A stretch of 64,000 bases of DNA from an uncultured Pseudohongiella sp. (GTDB taxonomy: Bacteria; Pseudomonadota; Gammaproteobacteria; Pseudomonadales; Pseudohongiellaceae), in the NCBI GenBank assembly GCA_902597095.1, contig CACJWK010000009.1:1-64000 (forward strand), given 5' to 3'. The notes under the pieces were generated by a model, which searched no databases, was not told the origin of the DNA, and worked only from the letters and a program-made list of their open reading frames with translations. Shown here piece by piece: positions 51,168 through 60,175 of the stretch. The translations under genes were made by a program, and so were the position numbers. How positions within the stretch are numbered: the stretch's first letter is position 1; every line of letters begins with the position of its first letter.

Positions 51168-51577
51168 TTAATTACCTAGTCGATTGGCTATTTCGAAGAT
51201 TGGTGGTTGACGAAGATCTGCTGAATTATTTGTATTGGCTTTTACCCAAGTGCACCAAGCCCGCATTGCGGGGCCTAAAGACCTTCCGAATTTAGTGAGG
51301 GAGTATTCAACTCTCGGGGGAATCACTTCATATACTTTCCGAGCAACCAACTGATCCCTCTCCATTTTGCGAACTTGCTTGGTAAGCATTTGTTGAGTGA
51401 TCGGAGGCAGTTTTTTTCCAGCTCGCCGAAGCGTTTTGGTCCGTCGATCAGAGTATAAATGATCGCTATCTTCCACTTGCCGCCAATCAGATTCATAGAG
51501 TTGGTTATGGGATCGGCGCATTGGTCCACAGTATATTTCCATATACTAGTATGAAAAAAGTGTCTAGTTGTTAGCAT
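51168..51577 (-). pseudogene. HxlR-family regulator, split at an A7 slippery tract
   Basis: The zero frame from ATG 51577 reads the HxlR winged-helix start (DQCADPITNSMNLIGGKWKI, TLIDGPKRFGELEK) and then terminates out of family. A -1 shift at A-AAA-AAC (51417-51410) rejoins LPPITQQMLTKQVRKMERDQLVARKVYE and the rest of the domain, about 136 residues in total. HxlR proteins are DNA-binding regulators, often of adjacent oxidoreductases, and here one (SDR) follows and another (MDR) is divergent. It may be a recent pseudogene, an assembly error in a homopolymer, or a recoding site. Confidence 0.8.
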
Positions 51578-51633
51578 TATACAAGTAATTATAATCTGTG
51601 GAATCACAGCCGCTAAGGTATGAGGAAAAATTG

Positions 51634-52770
51634 ATGCAAGACAAGATGTCAAAGGAGATAAGAACCAAGGTCACCAGCGCAGGAGAGGTTGAGCTTTCAA
51701 TCGCCAATGTAGAAATACCGAAGCCAAAAGACGATGAAGTACTTATTCGAGTTGAAGCTGCCCCGATAAATCCTTCTGACCTTGGCCTGCTCTTGAGTTT
51801 TGCGGCCGATCTGAGCAGTATTCGCACCGAGGGCGACGGAGATGAAACTGTAACCAGTATGCCGATCCACCCCCGGCTCATGGTCAGCATGAAGCCAAGA
51901 TTGGGTCAATCGATGCCCGTCGGTAATGAAGGATCTGGTGTGATCATAGATGCGGGCAGCAAGACTAAGGGTCTCATTGGCAAAACTGTCGGCCTTGCAG
52001 GCGGCTCGATGTACTCTCAGTATCGGTGTGTCGCTGCAGCTAACTGTCTTGTCATGCAAGAAGGGACTACAGCGGTCGAGGCCGCTTCGTCTTTCGTCAA
52101 TCCCTTAACCGCGCTGGCTTTTGTAGAGACCATGAAAATGGAACATCACACGGCCATGGTCCACACGGCAGCGGCATCAAATTTAGGGCAGATGTTAGTC
52201 AGAATCTGTAAAGACGATGGGATTCCTTTGATCAATATCGTCAGGAAGCTAGAGCAGGTCGAGCTGCTGCAGTCTCTCGGTGCTCAGTATGTCTGTAATA
52301 TGAACGAAGCTTCTTTCATGGTTGATTTAGTAACGGCGCTTTCTGAAACCGGGGCTACCCTGGGCTTTGACGCGACTGGCGGTGGCAACAATGGAGAGCT
52401 TCCAGGACAGATACTGTCAGCGATGGAAATCGCCGCCAATAAGACCGCGAAAGTATATAGTAGATATGGTTCTGAAACCTACAAGCAGGTTTATATTTAC
52501 GGTGGCCTGGACCCATCGCCCACGGTTCTGAAAAGGGCCTTTGGCATGTCGTGGGGCCTCGGTGGTTGGCTGCTGACTCCCATGATAGGGAAAATCGGGA
52601 TGGAAAAATTTCAAGGTATGAGACAACGCGTAGCCAAAGAAATTAAAACAACTTTCGCCAGCTCGTATGCGCAAGAAATCTCATTGAGTGAGATGCTTCA
52701 GCCAGATGTCATTAGATCATATGCCAAGCAAGCGACGGGAGAAAAATACCTGGTTCGTCCGCACAAATAG
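51634..52770 (+). CDS. Zinc-independent MDR-family alcohol dehydrogenase/quinone reductase-like protein
   Basis: 378 residues from ATG 51634, with GAGG eight bases upstream. The N-terminal GroES-like fold (VLIRVEAAPINPSDLG) has no zinc-ligand cysteines. The GNEGSG segment and the Rossmann region AAASNLGQMLVRICKDDG follow, a degenerate nucleotide motif for the medium-chain reductase superfamily. It is a likely NADPH-dependent cytosolic oxidoreductase. It is divergent from HxlR, 56 bases away: the usual regulator-target layout. Confidence 0.8.
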   Translation: MQDKMSKEIRTKVTSAGEVELSIANVEIPKPKDDEVLIRVEAAPINPSDLGLLLSFAADLSSIRTEGDGDETVTSMPIHPRLMVSMKPRLGQSMPVGNEGSGVIIDAGSKTKGLIGKTVGLAGGSMYSQYRCVAAANCLVMQEGTTAVEAASSFVNPLTALAFVETMKMEHHTAMVHTAAASNLGQMLVRICKDDGIPLINIVRKLEQVELLQSLGAQYVCNMNEASFMVDLVTALSETGATLGFDATGGGNNGELPGQILSAMEIAANKTAKVYSRYGSETYKQVYIYGGLDPSPTVLKRAFGMSWGLGGWLLTPMIGKIGMEKFQGMRQRVAKEIKTTFASSYAQEISLSEMLQPDVIRSYAKQATGEKYLVRPHK

Positions 52771-52997
52771 ATCAGAACCGAATCCGTTTGTCATATCGCA
52801 TTGAGCAGACAGTGCGCTATAAGCACTTCATAGAGCGTGCATTCATAACTATGTATGCATTTTCATTCGGATGCTGAGACCAGATGTCCTGCCACTCAGG
52901 GTGCTCCTGTGGAGCATTTACCTTCTGCTTCTTCACAGACGATAGTAGACCTTGCTTTCAAGTAATTGAAAAAGTCAGCGTTTGCAGGCTCGTCTGC

Positions 52998-54848
52998 CTA
53001 GTCGTCTTCAGTACCTACATCGAAGCCACCGAGCCAGCCTCTGCGCAGCTCGCGAGCGCGGTCCCCAGCGTTCTCGTCAATTTCAATCGCATGGTCTGCC
53101 AAAACTGGATCGAGCGTTAAAAAGAGAGTCTCTAGGGCGCCATCACGAAACAACGCCAGCTCTACCTCATCACCTGGGGCGTAGCGACGCAGCAATGAGT
53201 CAAGGCCACCTCCGATGCGATCGCCGTCGAGAGCGAGCAGTTCATCACCGGCATTGACGCCGGCTCGCCAGGCCGCCCCGTCGAGGCGGGCATAGCGCAC
53301 TACCGGAGGATTCCCCCTCAGCGAAAGGCCAAGAGAAACTTGCACTGGGGCATCAGAAATATCTTCGCGACCAAGAGTCCAACCTATTGATTCCAGTGCT
53401 TCAGCAACGGGAAGAGGCAGCGTGCCATAGACCCAGCCATCCAGGCGCTCGGCTAGATCGTCACCGCCAGCAGAAGCTAACCGATCGCGAAAATCGCCGT
53501 AGGTGAAACCGCCTTCTCCAAGCGGAAAGTCGTCATAGAGTGCAGACATTACCGTATCCAGGCTGCGCTCCCCATCACTGGACCGGCGGATCTCAAGATC
53601 AAGCACCAAACCTAGAAGACCGCCCTGGCTATAGAAAGACACGGTGCGGTTGGGCTTATCGGCAGCACGGTCTGCGCCGCGATGATACCCCTTAGTCCAG
53701 GCTTCGAAGCTGGCTTGTGCTAGTGTGTCTTGACCATAACCTGGATTGTCCACAACGCTATCTATGGTGTTGGCGAGTTGCTCGCGATAATCTAAGACCG
53801 AGATAAGCCCTGCGCGCACTGGCAGTATTTCATCGTAATAGCTGGTGAGACCTTCGGCGACCCACAACAGTTCAGTGTAATTTATGTCTTGATAATCATA
53901 GGTATCAATTGCAGCTGGCCGAAAGCGTTTTACGTTCCAGGTATGAAAGAACTCGTGAGCCATTAGACCCAGAAAACGTTTCCAACGGTCCTCATCCCAA
54001 AAAGCGCGAGGGTCAGTATGGACAACGGTGCTGTTGTAATACTCGGTACCGCCACCCAGCCCCGGTCCGCTGTTAAGCAGGAAAAGGTAGTGATCAGTAG
54101 GAAGTCCGCGCTCGGCTGATTCGAACACCTTGGCTGAGGCTTCAACGATTGCTCTAATATCATGGGCAAGGCGCTCTTCATCGCCATCCCAGGTGCCCTC
54201 AATCAAGTAGTCGATGGTCATTCCAGCGGCTTCAAAAGTGATTAGGTCAAACGAGCCGGCTTCGATGGGCGAATCCGCTAAGCGATCATAATGTGGCGCC
54301 ACGAATCGGCCTGATTCCGGCTGTTCCATTCCGCTCGCCGCCTGCCAGCCTTGGGGCAAGTCGATGCTGACTTCGATTGGTTGTTCTCGGAAGCCTTCAG
54401 CATAGATAAACACTGCAGCTGGATTCAAAAATGCATGCTCTGAATCTACATGACGGGTGCGATCGCCGAGACTGTCAGCGTATATGCGATAGCGCACAAC
54501 GACATCATCAGCCTCTGAGTTCTGCCGTTGTGCTTTCCAGGATGACTTGGCGGTTTGACGAAAAGGCAGGGCTGAGCCGTCGCCATTCATCACCTCAATG
54601 CCGGACATGGTACCGACAGGGTCGATAATCAAGTACTGGCCCGAGCGCCATACGGGTAAGTGAAAATCCAGAGTTTCACCGACCACACCGCGAAAGCGCG
54701 CCTCGATCGTGACTTGCTGCACATCACGTTCGGACAGGTCTACTCGATAGCTGGTGCTGTCCTGAGCTGGTGCTGAAAGAGCCGTAAGAAATAGGCTAAG
54801 TGTAATCAGAGTTTGAACCGATAAGGCTTTTGAGTACAAGGTGATCAT
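52998..54848 (-). CDS. M61-family glycyl aminopeptidase with PDZ domain
   Basis: 616 residues from ATG 54848; signal peptide LITLSLFLTALSAPAQ. Beta-rich N-terminal part, then the zinc site HEFFH at 298-302 with WVAEGLTSYYDE supplying the downstream Glu. A C-terminal PDZ domain (about 510-590: LGLSLRGNPPVVRYARLDGAAWRAG) ends the protein. M61 enzymes are gluzincin aminopeptidases preferring N-terminal Gly or Ala. It is probably periplasmic. The 227 bases downstream (52771-52997) contain a short inverted repeat, TGCTCC/GGAGCA at 52902, and no gene. Confidence 0.9.
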   Translation of the reverse strand: MITLYSKALSVQTLITLSLFLTALSAPAQDSTSYRVDLSERDVQQVTIEARFRGVVGETLDFHLPVWRSGQYLIIDPVGTMSGIEVMNGDGSALPFRQTAKSSWKAQRQNSEADDVVVRYRIYADSLGDRTRHVDSEHAFLNPAAVFIYAEGFREQPIEVSIDLPQGWQAASGMEQPESGRFVAPHYDRLADSPIEAGSFDLITFEAAGMTIDYLIEGTWDGDEERLAHDIRAIVEASAKVFESAERGLPTDHYLFLLNSGPGLGGGTEYYNSTVVHTDPRAFWDEDRWKRFLGLMAHEFFHTWNVKRFRPAAIDTYDYQDINYTELLWVAEGLTSYYDEILPVRAGLISVLDYREQLANTIDSVVDNPGYGQDTLAQASFEAWTKGYHRGADRAADKPNRTVSFYSQGGLLGLVLDLEIRRSSDGERSLDTVMSALYDDFPLGEGGFTYGDFRDRLASAGGDDLAERLDGWVYGTLPLPVAEALESIGWTLGREDISDAPVQVSLGLSLRGNPPVVRYARLDGAAWRAGVNAGDELLALDGDRIGGGLDSLLRRYAPGDEVELALFRDGALETLFLTLDPVLADHAIEIDENAGDRARELRRGWLGGFDVGTEDD

Positions 54849-54985
54849 TACCGTGGGGCTTGACGTTAAGACGTTGAGGCGGATATTTAACAATTTAGTC
54901 GAAGACCCCTTTATAGACAATATTCCGGATGGACAATAACCCAAATCATGTTTGCGAAACGCCCAATCTCACAGCTGCAAGGGAA

Positions 54986-56059
54986 TTAGAAACCTCGAAT
55001 GTCCGAGACCCTGCCCCCCTTAAGCATGTTAATCATCGAATAGTTGCCTTCATGACATGAATATTCATACATTCGAAGGTCTGATTTAACAAAATGGTTC
55101 ACCCCTTTGATTGTGTCTACAAAGGTAAAAGGATCATCAATGATGAATTCATAAAGTAGGGTTTCATCAGAGAGAAGAGTGAATCTCTCAGTGAGTTTCA
55201 TCCTGTCAGCACTACCATAGCTTTCCCATCGAAGAAAAACTGATGCTAACTTCTCAGTGAAATTTCTAGTTTCAACAACCAGTGTATTCTCTTCCCAGTG
55301 GGCTCTCGAGCTTCCTGTCCAAGTTTTTATTCGCTCATCTAAAAAATCATTCTCGCTAAGCTGAATAATCCGTGGATCATTTCCCATTTCAGAGTTGAGT
55401 ACGACATGATCCTTGGTGACAACTATTTGAATGTTATTGTTGTAGGGGTTTGCTTTTACATATGGACCAGTCGTTTGTGGGAAGAAAAGGCATCTCTCAG
55501 ATAAGCCAAAGTCCTCCGGCCTATCGCAAGATATTGTGCCTCTAGCCATCCTTACTGGACGAACCAAAGGGGCATTTCCGGTGTCATTGCAGTTCGTGTT
55601 CTCATCAGTGCGATTGATATGAATATCAGGCCTGGTCTCCGGTAGGCGTCCATTTTTTGGGTGGATAATCACTGAAGTTCGTCGATTTGGAAACTTTGAT
55701 GATAAGTCTCCCCATACGCCATAGTGCGCAGCGGGATTCGCGAGAAGGCCAAGCGCGAGCTCTGAGATTGGCTGAGCTCGCTTCTCTGATGAACCTTGCA
55801 CGCGCTGAACATCTCTCGCAACACGTTCATCGTCCAAGAACTCTTGATTGCCTAGATGAGTGGGACGTTCAAAAGGAGTGTTATTATCAAAATTCCAAAC
55901 ACCGTTTAGGTCAGGATAGCCAAATTCATCTATCGAAATTTTTGATTGCTCTTCCGAAGCTTCAGCGCCAGCATTCAAACATAAGGTTAGTAATAACAGA
56001 CCAAGAGTCGTTGAAGCACCCTGAAGCGTTTCTATCCAGTGTTGCGCCCGCGTAATCAT
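54986..56059 (-). CDS. Secreted hypothetical protein with PDLNGVWNFDNNTPFERP motif
   Basis: 357 residues with GGAGG nine bases before the ATG. Signal peptide GASTTLGLLLLTLCLNAGAEA. The mature part begins with the conserved PDLNGVW...TPFERP motif, seen in a large family of marine bacterial and acidobacterial exported proteins without known function; it ends with a beta-rich region (WEENTLVVETRNF, TLLYEFIIDDP). Four Cys are spread in the middle. No catalytic motif recognised. It is a single gene, and the 223 bases upstream contain no gene. Confidence 0.75.
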   Translation of the reverse strand: MITRAQHWIETLQGASTTLGLLLLTLCLNAGAEASEEQSKISIDEFGYPDLNGVWNFDNNTPFERPTHLGNQEFLDDERVARDVQRVQGSSEKRAQPISELALGLLANPAAHYGVWGDLSSKFPNRRTSVIIHPKNGRLPETRPDIHINRTDENTNCNDTGNAPLVRPVRMARGTISCDRPEDFGLSERCLFFPQTTGPYVKANPYNNNIQIVVTKDHVVLNSEMGNDPRIIQLSENDFLDERIKTWTGSSRAHWEENTLVVETRNFTEKLASVFLRWESYGSADRMKLTERFTLLSDETLLYEFIIDDPFTFVDTIKGVNHFVKSDLRMYEYSCHEGNYSMINMLKGGRVSDIRGF

Positions 56060-56282
56060 GGACTAACTCCTCCGAGAAAAGAAAATCATTATAGTCGGTA
56101 CGAAAGCGACATTGAAGGTAGATGTAAACTCAAAACAACATTTAATGAGTGGATGGTACCAGCGGGCGGGAGGCCGATTCGCCTACTGAATTGGTTATAT
56201 TATCTTCCCAGACTTGCTTGAGCCGACTTTGAAAAAAAAGTGAATTTGATGGCGAAAAAAATCACGACATGAGCACCGAACT

Positions 56283-56447
56283 ATGATGGGTACACAAGCA
56301 AAAGGTGTAATATTCGCGGTTCTCGTGATTCCAGCAGCACTTGGATGGCTTATATGGCAGCGATACATGAGTCGCTTTGAACTACCTGAAGACAACGAGT
56401 CTAAGCCCAGCAAAGAAGAACTAGAGCGGCAAACGAGTGTGCTGTGA
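56283..56447 (+). CDS. Short single-helix membrane protein
   Basis: 54 residues starting MMGTQAKG, with one hydrophobic helix (VIFAVLVIPAALGWLIW) followed by a basic residue and a highly charged tail (ELPEDNESKPSKEELERQ). The topology and charge asymmetry look like a genuine small membrane protein, but the ribosome site is weak. It lies alone between two - strand genes. Confidence 0.45.
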   Translation: MMGTQAKGVIFAVLVIPAALGWLIWQRYMSRFELPEDNESKPSKEELERQTSVL

Positions 56448-56509
56448 TAAAAAGACTAGGGCGGACACCTCTAATCGCTTCTTAACACGTTGTGATCATG
56501 TGGTATGCC

Positions 56510-57907
56510 TTACTCAGAGGCGAACGCGTCAATAAAGCGCTCTAAATTAATTAGGTCTGTTGAACCAGATTGTAATTGGATTCCTCCCCCATGATTAATC
56601 CCTTGTGGTTTAGACAAGAGGGTGCTTGACCCACCCTGTCTAATATAATTCCCCATAGAGTTGTAATTCTTATTGATATAATCATCCACATTGCTCCTTA
56701 CTAGAGTGAGTGCTGCGATGCCTCCATGGCAATTCACACAACGTGCCTGCACTATCTGACTGGAAATAGATTCGGTGTAAATTTGCATACTATTTGAAAC
56801 TGACCTTGCAGCTTCAACGGTAATTGTGGCGGTAACATCCGTAGTGGCTCCATCGTTGTCCGTGACTCGAAATGTGATGATTGTTGCGCCATCTGGAAGA
56901 GAGAGAGTCGCGCTGGTTCCCGTTGCAACCACAGAGCCATCAATCAACCACTGCGTGCTCGAGACGCTGCCGTCACTGTCAGAAGCACTGCCGGTCAAAT
57001 TGACTGTCTCGCCAGAGATTCCATCAGAATCTGAAATACTTTGGTTGCCGCCTGAAATACTTGCACTTGGCGATGAATTTGGAACTGCAGGAACCGCCAC
57101 AGTGACGGTCACAGCCGCATCCGTAGTGGCTCCATCGTTGTCCGTGACTCGAAATGTGATGATTGTTGCGCCATCTGGAAGAGAGAGAGTCGCGCTGGTT
57201 CCCGTTGCAACCACAGAGCCATCAATCAACCACTGCGTGCTCGAGACACTGCCGTCACTGTCAGAAGCACTGCCGGTCAAACTGACTGTCTCGCCAGAGA
57301 TTCCATCAGAATCTGAAATACTTTGGCTGCCGCCTGAAATACTTGCACTTGGCGATGAATTTGGTGATTGCGCGGAAGGCTGCTCGGTGTCTAATGAGGT
57401 CACCGAAATTGTTACCGGTGTGCCCGAGTAGAATAATTCGCCAGGAACACTAGTTGTGTCATAAGCAAGAAAAATAAAAAATGTCTTACCAGAAAGCCCA
57501 GCGAGACCTAGAGCGAAATCTTTTATTATTTCAATTTGCTCAGTTGAAGCAAGCGTGATCGCTTGTCTAACCGGATGCAAAGTGTTCAGGTCCAAGTTCC
57601 ATTCTTGGAATTGCCCATTCTCATTCTGGAAATAGTAGCTGTCTTCAAGCTGAACTACGACGTAAATATTTCCGACTGTATTTACATGTGTCACTTCAGG
57701 CTGCCACAAACCCACAATGTCTATCGGCATTTCTGCGTTGACTGCGCTCGAGTAGGAAGCGCCGTTATCCGAAGTCGCGCCGCCAAAGAATTGAGCGGTT
57801 GTAGATATGCCAGATACCGTTGAGGCTTCACCCAATTCAGGTAAGCTCTCAGCAACAGAGGGTGAGCTGAAAGCCAAGCTTAGGATCACGCTTTGAAAGT
57901 ATTTCAT
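56510..57907 (-). CDS. Secreted protein with PKD-like repeats and a c-type heme motif
   Basis: 465 residues. Signal peptide SVILSLAFSSPSVAES. Residues 182-263 and 276-358 are two near-identical PKD/cadherin-like repeats (SDSDGISGETV, STQWLIDGSVVATGTSATLSL, FRVTDNDGATT). The C-terminus holds C390-V-N-C393-H394, a c-type heme site, followed by a Gly-rich loop and LERFIDAF, so a small cytochrome c-like domain ends the protein. It is probably surface-exposed or periplasmic and anchors or carries electrons; both are inference. Confidence 0.8.
   Translation of the reverse strand: MKYFQSVILSLAFSSPSVAESLPELGEASTVSGISTTAQFFGGATSDNGASYSSAVNAEMPIDIVGLWQPEVTHVNTVGNIYVVVQLEDSYYFQNENGQFQEWNLDLNTLHPVRQAITLASTEQIEIIKDFALGLAGLSGKTFFIFLAYDTTSVPGELFYSGTPVTISVTSLDTEQPSAQSPNSSPSASISGGSQSISDSDGISGETVSLTGSASDSDGSVSSTQWLIDGSVVATGTSATLSLPDGATIITFRVTDNDGATTDAAVTVTVAVPAVPNSSPSASISGGNQSISDSDGISGETVNLTGSASDSDGSVSSTQWLIDGSVVATGTSATLSLPDGATIITFRVTDNDGATTDVTATITVEAARSVSNSMQIYTESISSQIVQARCVNCHGGIAALTLVRSNVDDYINKNYNSMGNYIRQGGSSTLLSKPQGINHGGGIQLQSGSTDLINLERFIDAFASE
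56836..57082. repeat. 247-bp tandem-type repeat, copy 1
   Basis: Near-perfect direct repeat of 57118-57364 (period 282 bases, 94 codons) with only three mismatches by eye. It encodes one PKD-like unit of the heme protein. Identity this high over 247 bases indicates recent duplication or gene conversion. Confidence 0.9.
57118..57364. repeat. 247-bp tandem-type repeat, copy 2
   Basis: Second copy of the PKD-like unit. Differences from copy 1 are three single bases (in GAGAC-ACT, AAA-CTG and GGC-TGC contexts), so the reading frame and protein repeat are preserved. Confidence 0.9.
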
Positions 57908-58062
57908 CCTTAATCTTCAGTAACTTACAACAACTAGCGATGGTGTTTTAACGCCTAAATTCGGCTTGCAGGAAACCTTATTGTAGCTCTAAGACTTTTT
58001 ATACGTTCAAAATTGATTTAGGTTTACCGCCGGTGTGAAATAAAATAAGAGGAAAGAAAAAG

Positions 58063-58449
58063 ATGGCTGAACTGCCTAGCGCAAATACGGGAGAGCTTGA
58101 TGTAATTGAGAGTATAGCCTCGAGTGACTCAGATACTTCGGTTTTAATGATTAATTTAAATCGATATGCTCCAGACGCGGAGTACCCTGACGGCCGGCTA
58201 TATAAAGACTATATGGCTAAGCTTCATGAATTGGTAGATCAGGTTGATGGCAAAATTTTATGGAGAACAAGTGTTCACGGACAGGTGGTTGGATCACAGG
58301 AGCTTCATGAAGTGCTTGGTATTTGGTATCCAAGTCACCGAGCCTTTCTAAATCTTATGAGCGCACCAGCATCAGAAGAAAATATGAGACTACGAAAACT
58401 AGCCGTCGAAACGGCTGTTGTTCATAGAAGCGACGACTACACCGGATAG
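58063..58449 (+). CDS. DUF1330-like dimeric alpha/beta barrel protein
   Basis: 128 residues with AGAGGAAAG upstream. It starts with a flexible acidic stretch, then VLMINLNRYAPDAEYPDGRLYKDYMAKL, a strand KILWRTSVHGQVVG and VLGIWYPSHRAFLNLMSAP, then LRKLAVETAVVHRS; this matches the ferredoxin-like fold of DUF1330 proteins. Cytosolic, function unknown. It is divergent from the PKD/heme gene. Confidence 0.65.
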   Translation: MAELPSANTGELDVIESIASSDSDTSVLMINLNRYAPDAEYPDGRLYKDYMAKLHELVDQVDGKILWRTSVHGQVVGSQELHEVLGIWYPSHRAFLNLMSAPASEENMRLRKLAVETAVVHRSDDYTG

Positions 58450-58845
58450 TATCTCCTGATTATGAATATCAAGAAACTAAGCTTACCGCTTTTTCCGGTT
58501 TTGTGCGCAAGCCTTCGTATCGAAACCTCCGATAGTTCTGGAGCTTACCTTGGCATATACCCACCATGAGAACGGTCATCCATCGTAGCGGGTCGTAGTT
58601 TGGCATCGCAAGCAGATACCGAAGTAAGGGGGTTTGTAGGGCACTGCAGTGTTGGAAGATAGTTCAACGATACTACAGAGGGGTACCAGCGGGCGGTTCC
58701 GTTACGTCATTAAAAACCAATACGTTAAATTGGATTCTATATTTTACCCACCTACCTACCCACCCTAAATTAGTCCCAGATGCTCAATTGGGCCCCGAAC
58801 AGGACTCGAACCGATGCCCAAAAATTTAGAGAAGAAGTAATCCTT
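58450..58845. other. Intergenic region with repeat and tRNA-like fragment
   Basis: 396 bases without a supportable gene. They contain GGTACCAGCGGGCGG at 58682-58696, an exact copy of 56155-56169, and at 58789-58814 a - strand sequence (GGTTCGAGTCC then GGGGCCCA) resembling the last 25 bases of a tRNA, with no tRNA body. A CCTACCTACC tract lies at 58750-58760. Confidence 0.5.
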
Positions 58846-59037
58846 ATGAAGCATTGGCCTTTTCTACTCGGTTCATTGTGCCTCTGGACATGTGCCGTAG
58901 ATCTTAGGGAGGTGCCAACACCGAGGCTTTGTGACCAAGTTCTTAATTTTCAGTCGCCACAGATGCGCAGGATCAACCCGGTTAGTGATGCTCGCTTGGA
59001 AGAACTTAACAGGCGTGGTGAAGATTGCTCCGAGTAG
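58846..59037 (+). CDS. Small secreted or lipid-anchored hypothetical protein
   Basis: 63 residues from ATG 58846, with a purine-rich AGAGAAGAAG upstream. The leader HWPFLLGSLCLWTCAVDL is hydrophobic and ends at a Cys that could be a lipidation site, though the lipobox is poor. The mature part has LCDQVLNFQSPQMRRINP, then RRGEDCSE, with a possible Cys pair. No family recognised. Confidence 0.45.
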   Translation: MKHWPFLLGSLCLWTCAVDLREVPTPRLCDQVLNFQSPQMRRINPVSDARLEELNRRGEDCSE

Positions 59038-59117
59038 TCCAATAGATCCAGAGTGGCTGCTTGGTATGTATATTCACCATATACTAAAATTACAAGCTTG
59101 GCTGAGGGAAACATAAA

Positions 59118-59207
59118 TTGAAGTTTGATCTTGGTAATTTGATTCTATTCACCACTTTGCTGGCGATTGCATATCTACTGATCACTAACCCCACATTGAT
59201 AACCTAG
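59118..59207 (+). CDS. Candidate 29-residue single-helix membrane peptide
   Basis: TTG start 59118, GAGGG about ten bases upstream, and one hydrophobic helix (LILFTTLLAIAYLLIT). It is short, with a non-ATG start; support is the helix and the ribosome-site-like sequence only. The surrounding gap (59038-59251) shows nothing else. Confidence 0.25.
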   Translation: MKFDLGNLILFTTLLAIAYLLITNPTLIT

Positions 59208-59251
59208 ATTGAATTGCGGCACCAAATCATTAAGAGACATTTTGAACACAA

Positions 59252-59857
59252 ATGAGAGATCCCAGAATATTCAATATTTTGCTTAGCATGGTATTGATGG
59301 CAGGTTGTAGTTCTCGACCACTTCGCAACGTTTATCTGCCTAGTGATACCGTCGAAGAGGATAATTACTCAATGTCGAGCTTTGTACCATCTGAATTCAT
59401 CGTGCCTTTAAAGTTAGAAACGGAAGAGTTTAGACTACGGATGCTTTCAATTGATGATGTAGATAAAGACTTTGAGGCTGTTACCTCAAGCACGGATCAC
59501 CTTAGTAAAGTTTGGCCGGAAACTGGATGGCCAAACGGCCTTACACTGAAACAAAACCTAATTGATCTTGGTTGGCACGAAAAAGAATTCCAGAACAGAA
59601 CGTCATTCGCCTACACGATGGTCACACTAGATGAATCAAAAGTTCTTGGCTGTGTTTATTTCTTTCCGTCAAGAAAAGCCGGTTACGACGTAGAGATCTT
59701 TATGTGGGTAAGAGCCAGTGAGCTGGCAAGGGGCCTCGATCAGAGGCTCTTTGATGTTGTTCAGAGCTGGACTGCTTCAGAATGGCCTTTCAAGAATCCG
59801 GCATATCCAGGTAGATCAGTCAGCTGGGAAAGTTGGAAGCGGCTGCCGAGGTCATGA
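59252..59857 (+). CDS. Lipoprotein-like GNAT-fold acetyltransferase homologue
   Basis: 201 residues. The leader ILLSMVLMAGC is a lipobox. A GNAT-like domain follows: ETEEFRLRMLSIDDVDKDFEAV, then FAYTMVTLDESKVLGCVYFFPS (acetyl-CoA strand) and EWPFKNPAYPGR at the end. Close relatives of this arrangement (WPNGLTLKQNLIDLGWHEKEFQ) are annotated GNAT N-acetyltransferases. The presence of an export signal is unusual for a cytosolic acetyltransferase. Substrate unknown. Confidence 0.7.
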   Translation: MRDPRIFNILLSMVLMAGCSSRPLRNVYLPSDTVEEDNYSMSSFVPSEFIVPLKLETEEFRLRMLSIDDVDKDFEAVTSSTDHLSKVWPETGWPNGLTLKQNLIDLGWHEKEFQNRTSFAYTMVTLDESKVLGCVYFFPSRKAGYDVEIFMWVRASELARGLDQRLFDVVQSWTASEWPFKNPAYPGRSVSWESWKRLPRS

Positions 59858-60175
59858 CTATATGGTGTGGCAAACAATCTGTGACACAATTGAGCATCTT
59901 ATCAAGAAGTCGTATGTCCAACTAGGTTCCTCAGCGAAGAACTGAGGCAAGACATAAAGCTAATTAACTTCGCCCGCTGTCTAAGTCAATATGACGCTGT
60001 TCTAGATATCGTCTGGGCATTACTTGATGACCGTATATCCGCTTCCTTTCGCAGATCAGTTATCTTCTCAATCTTAAGTAAGTTGATCAAAAAGGGCAAA
60101 ATCAAATTCTATCTGCGCGCCAATTTATACAAATTGATCAGCCAGACGAAAGTCGAGTATTGTTATTTTCAACCG
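59858..60175. other. Intergenic region, no supported gene
   Basis: AT-rich. One + strand frame, from a TGA near 59893 to 60204, stays open for about 100 codons without a start codon and overlaps the sulfatase end on the other strand; I do not recognise the translation and do not call it. Confidence 0.5.

Noticed and set aside
52902-52916. Terminator after the MDR gene
   Set aside because: The 6-bp inverted repeat has a 3-base loop and no T-run, so it is too weak to call.
56826-57431. A 201-codon + strand frame with internal repeats
   Set aside because: Mirror of the duplicated PKD-like units on the - strand; the repetition is inherited from them.
58789-58814. A tRNA gene
   Set aside because: Only the last 25 bases resemble a tRNA; the T-stem has a mismatch and there is no anticodon arm or 5' acceptor strand nearby.
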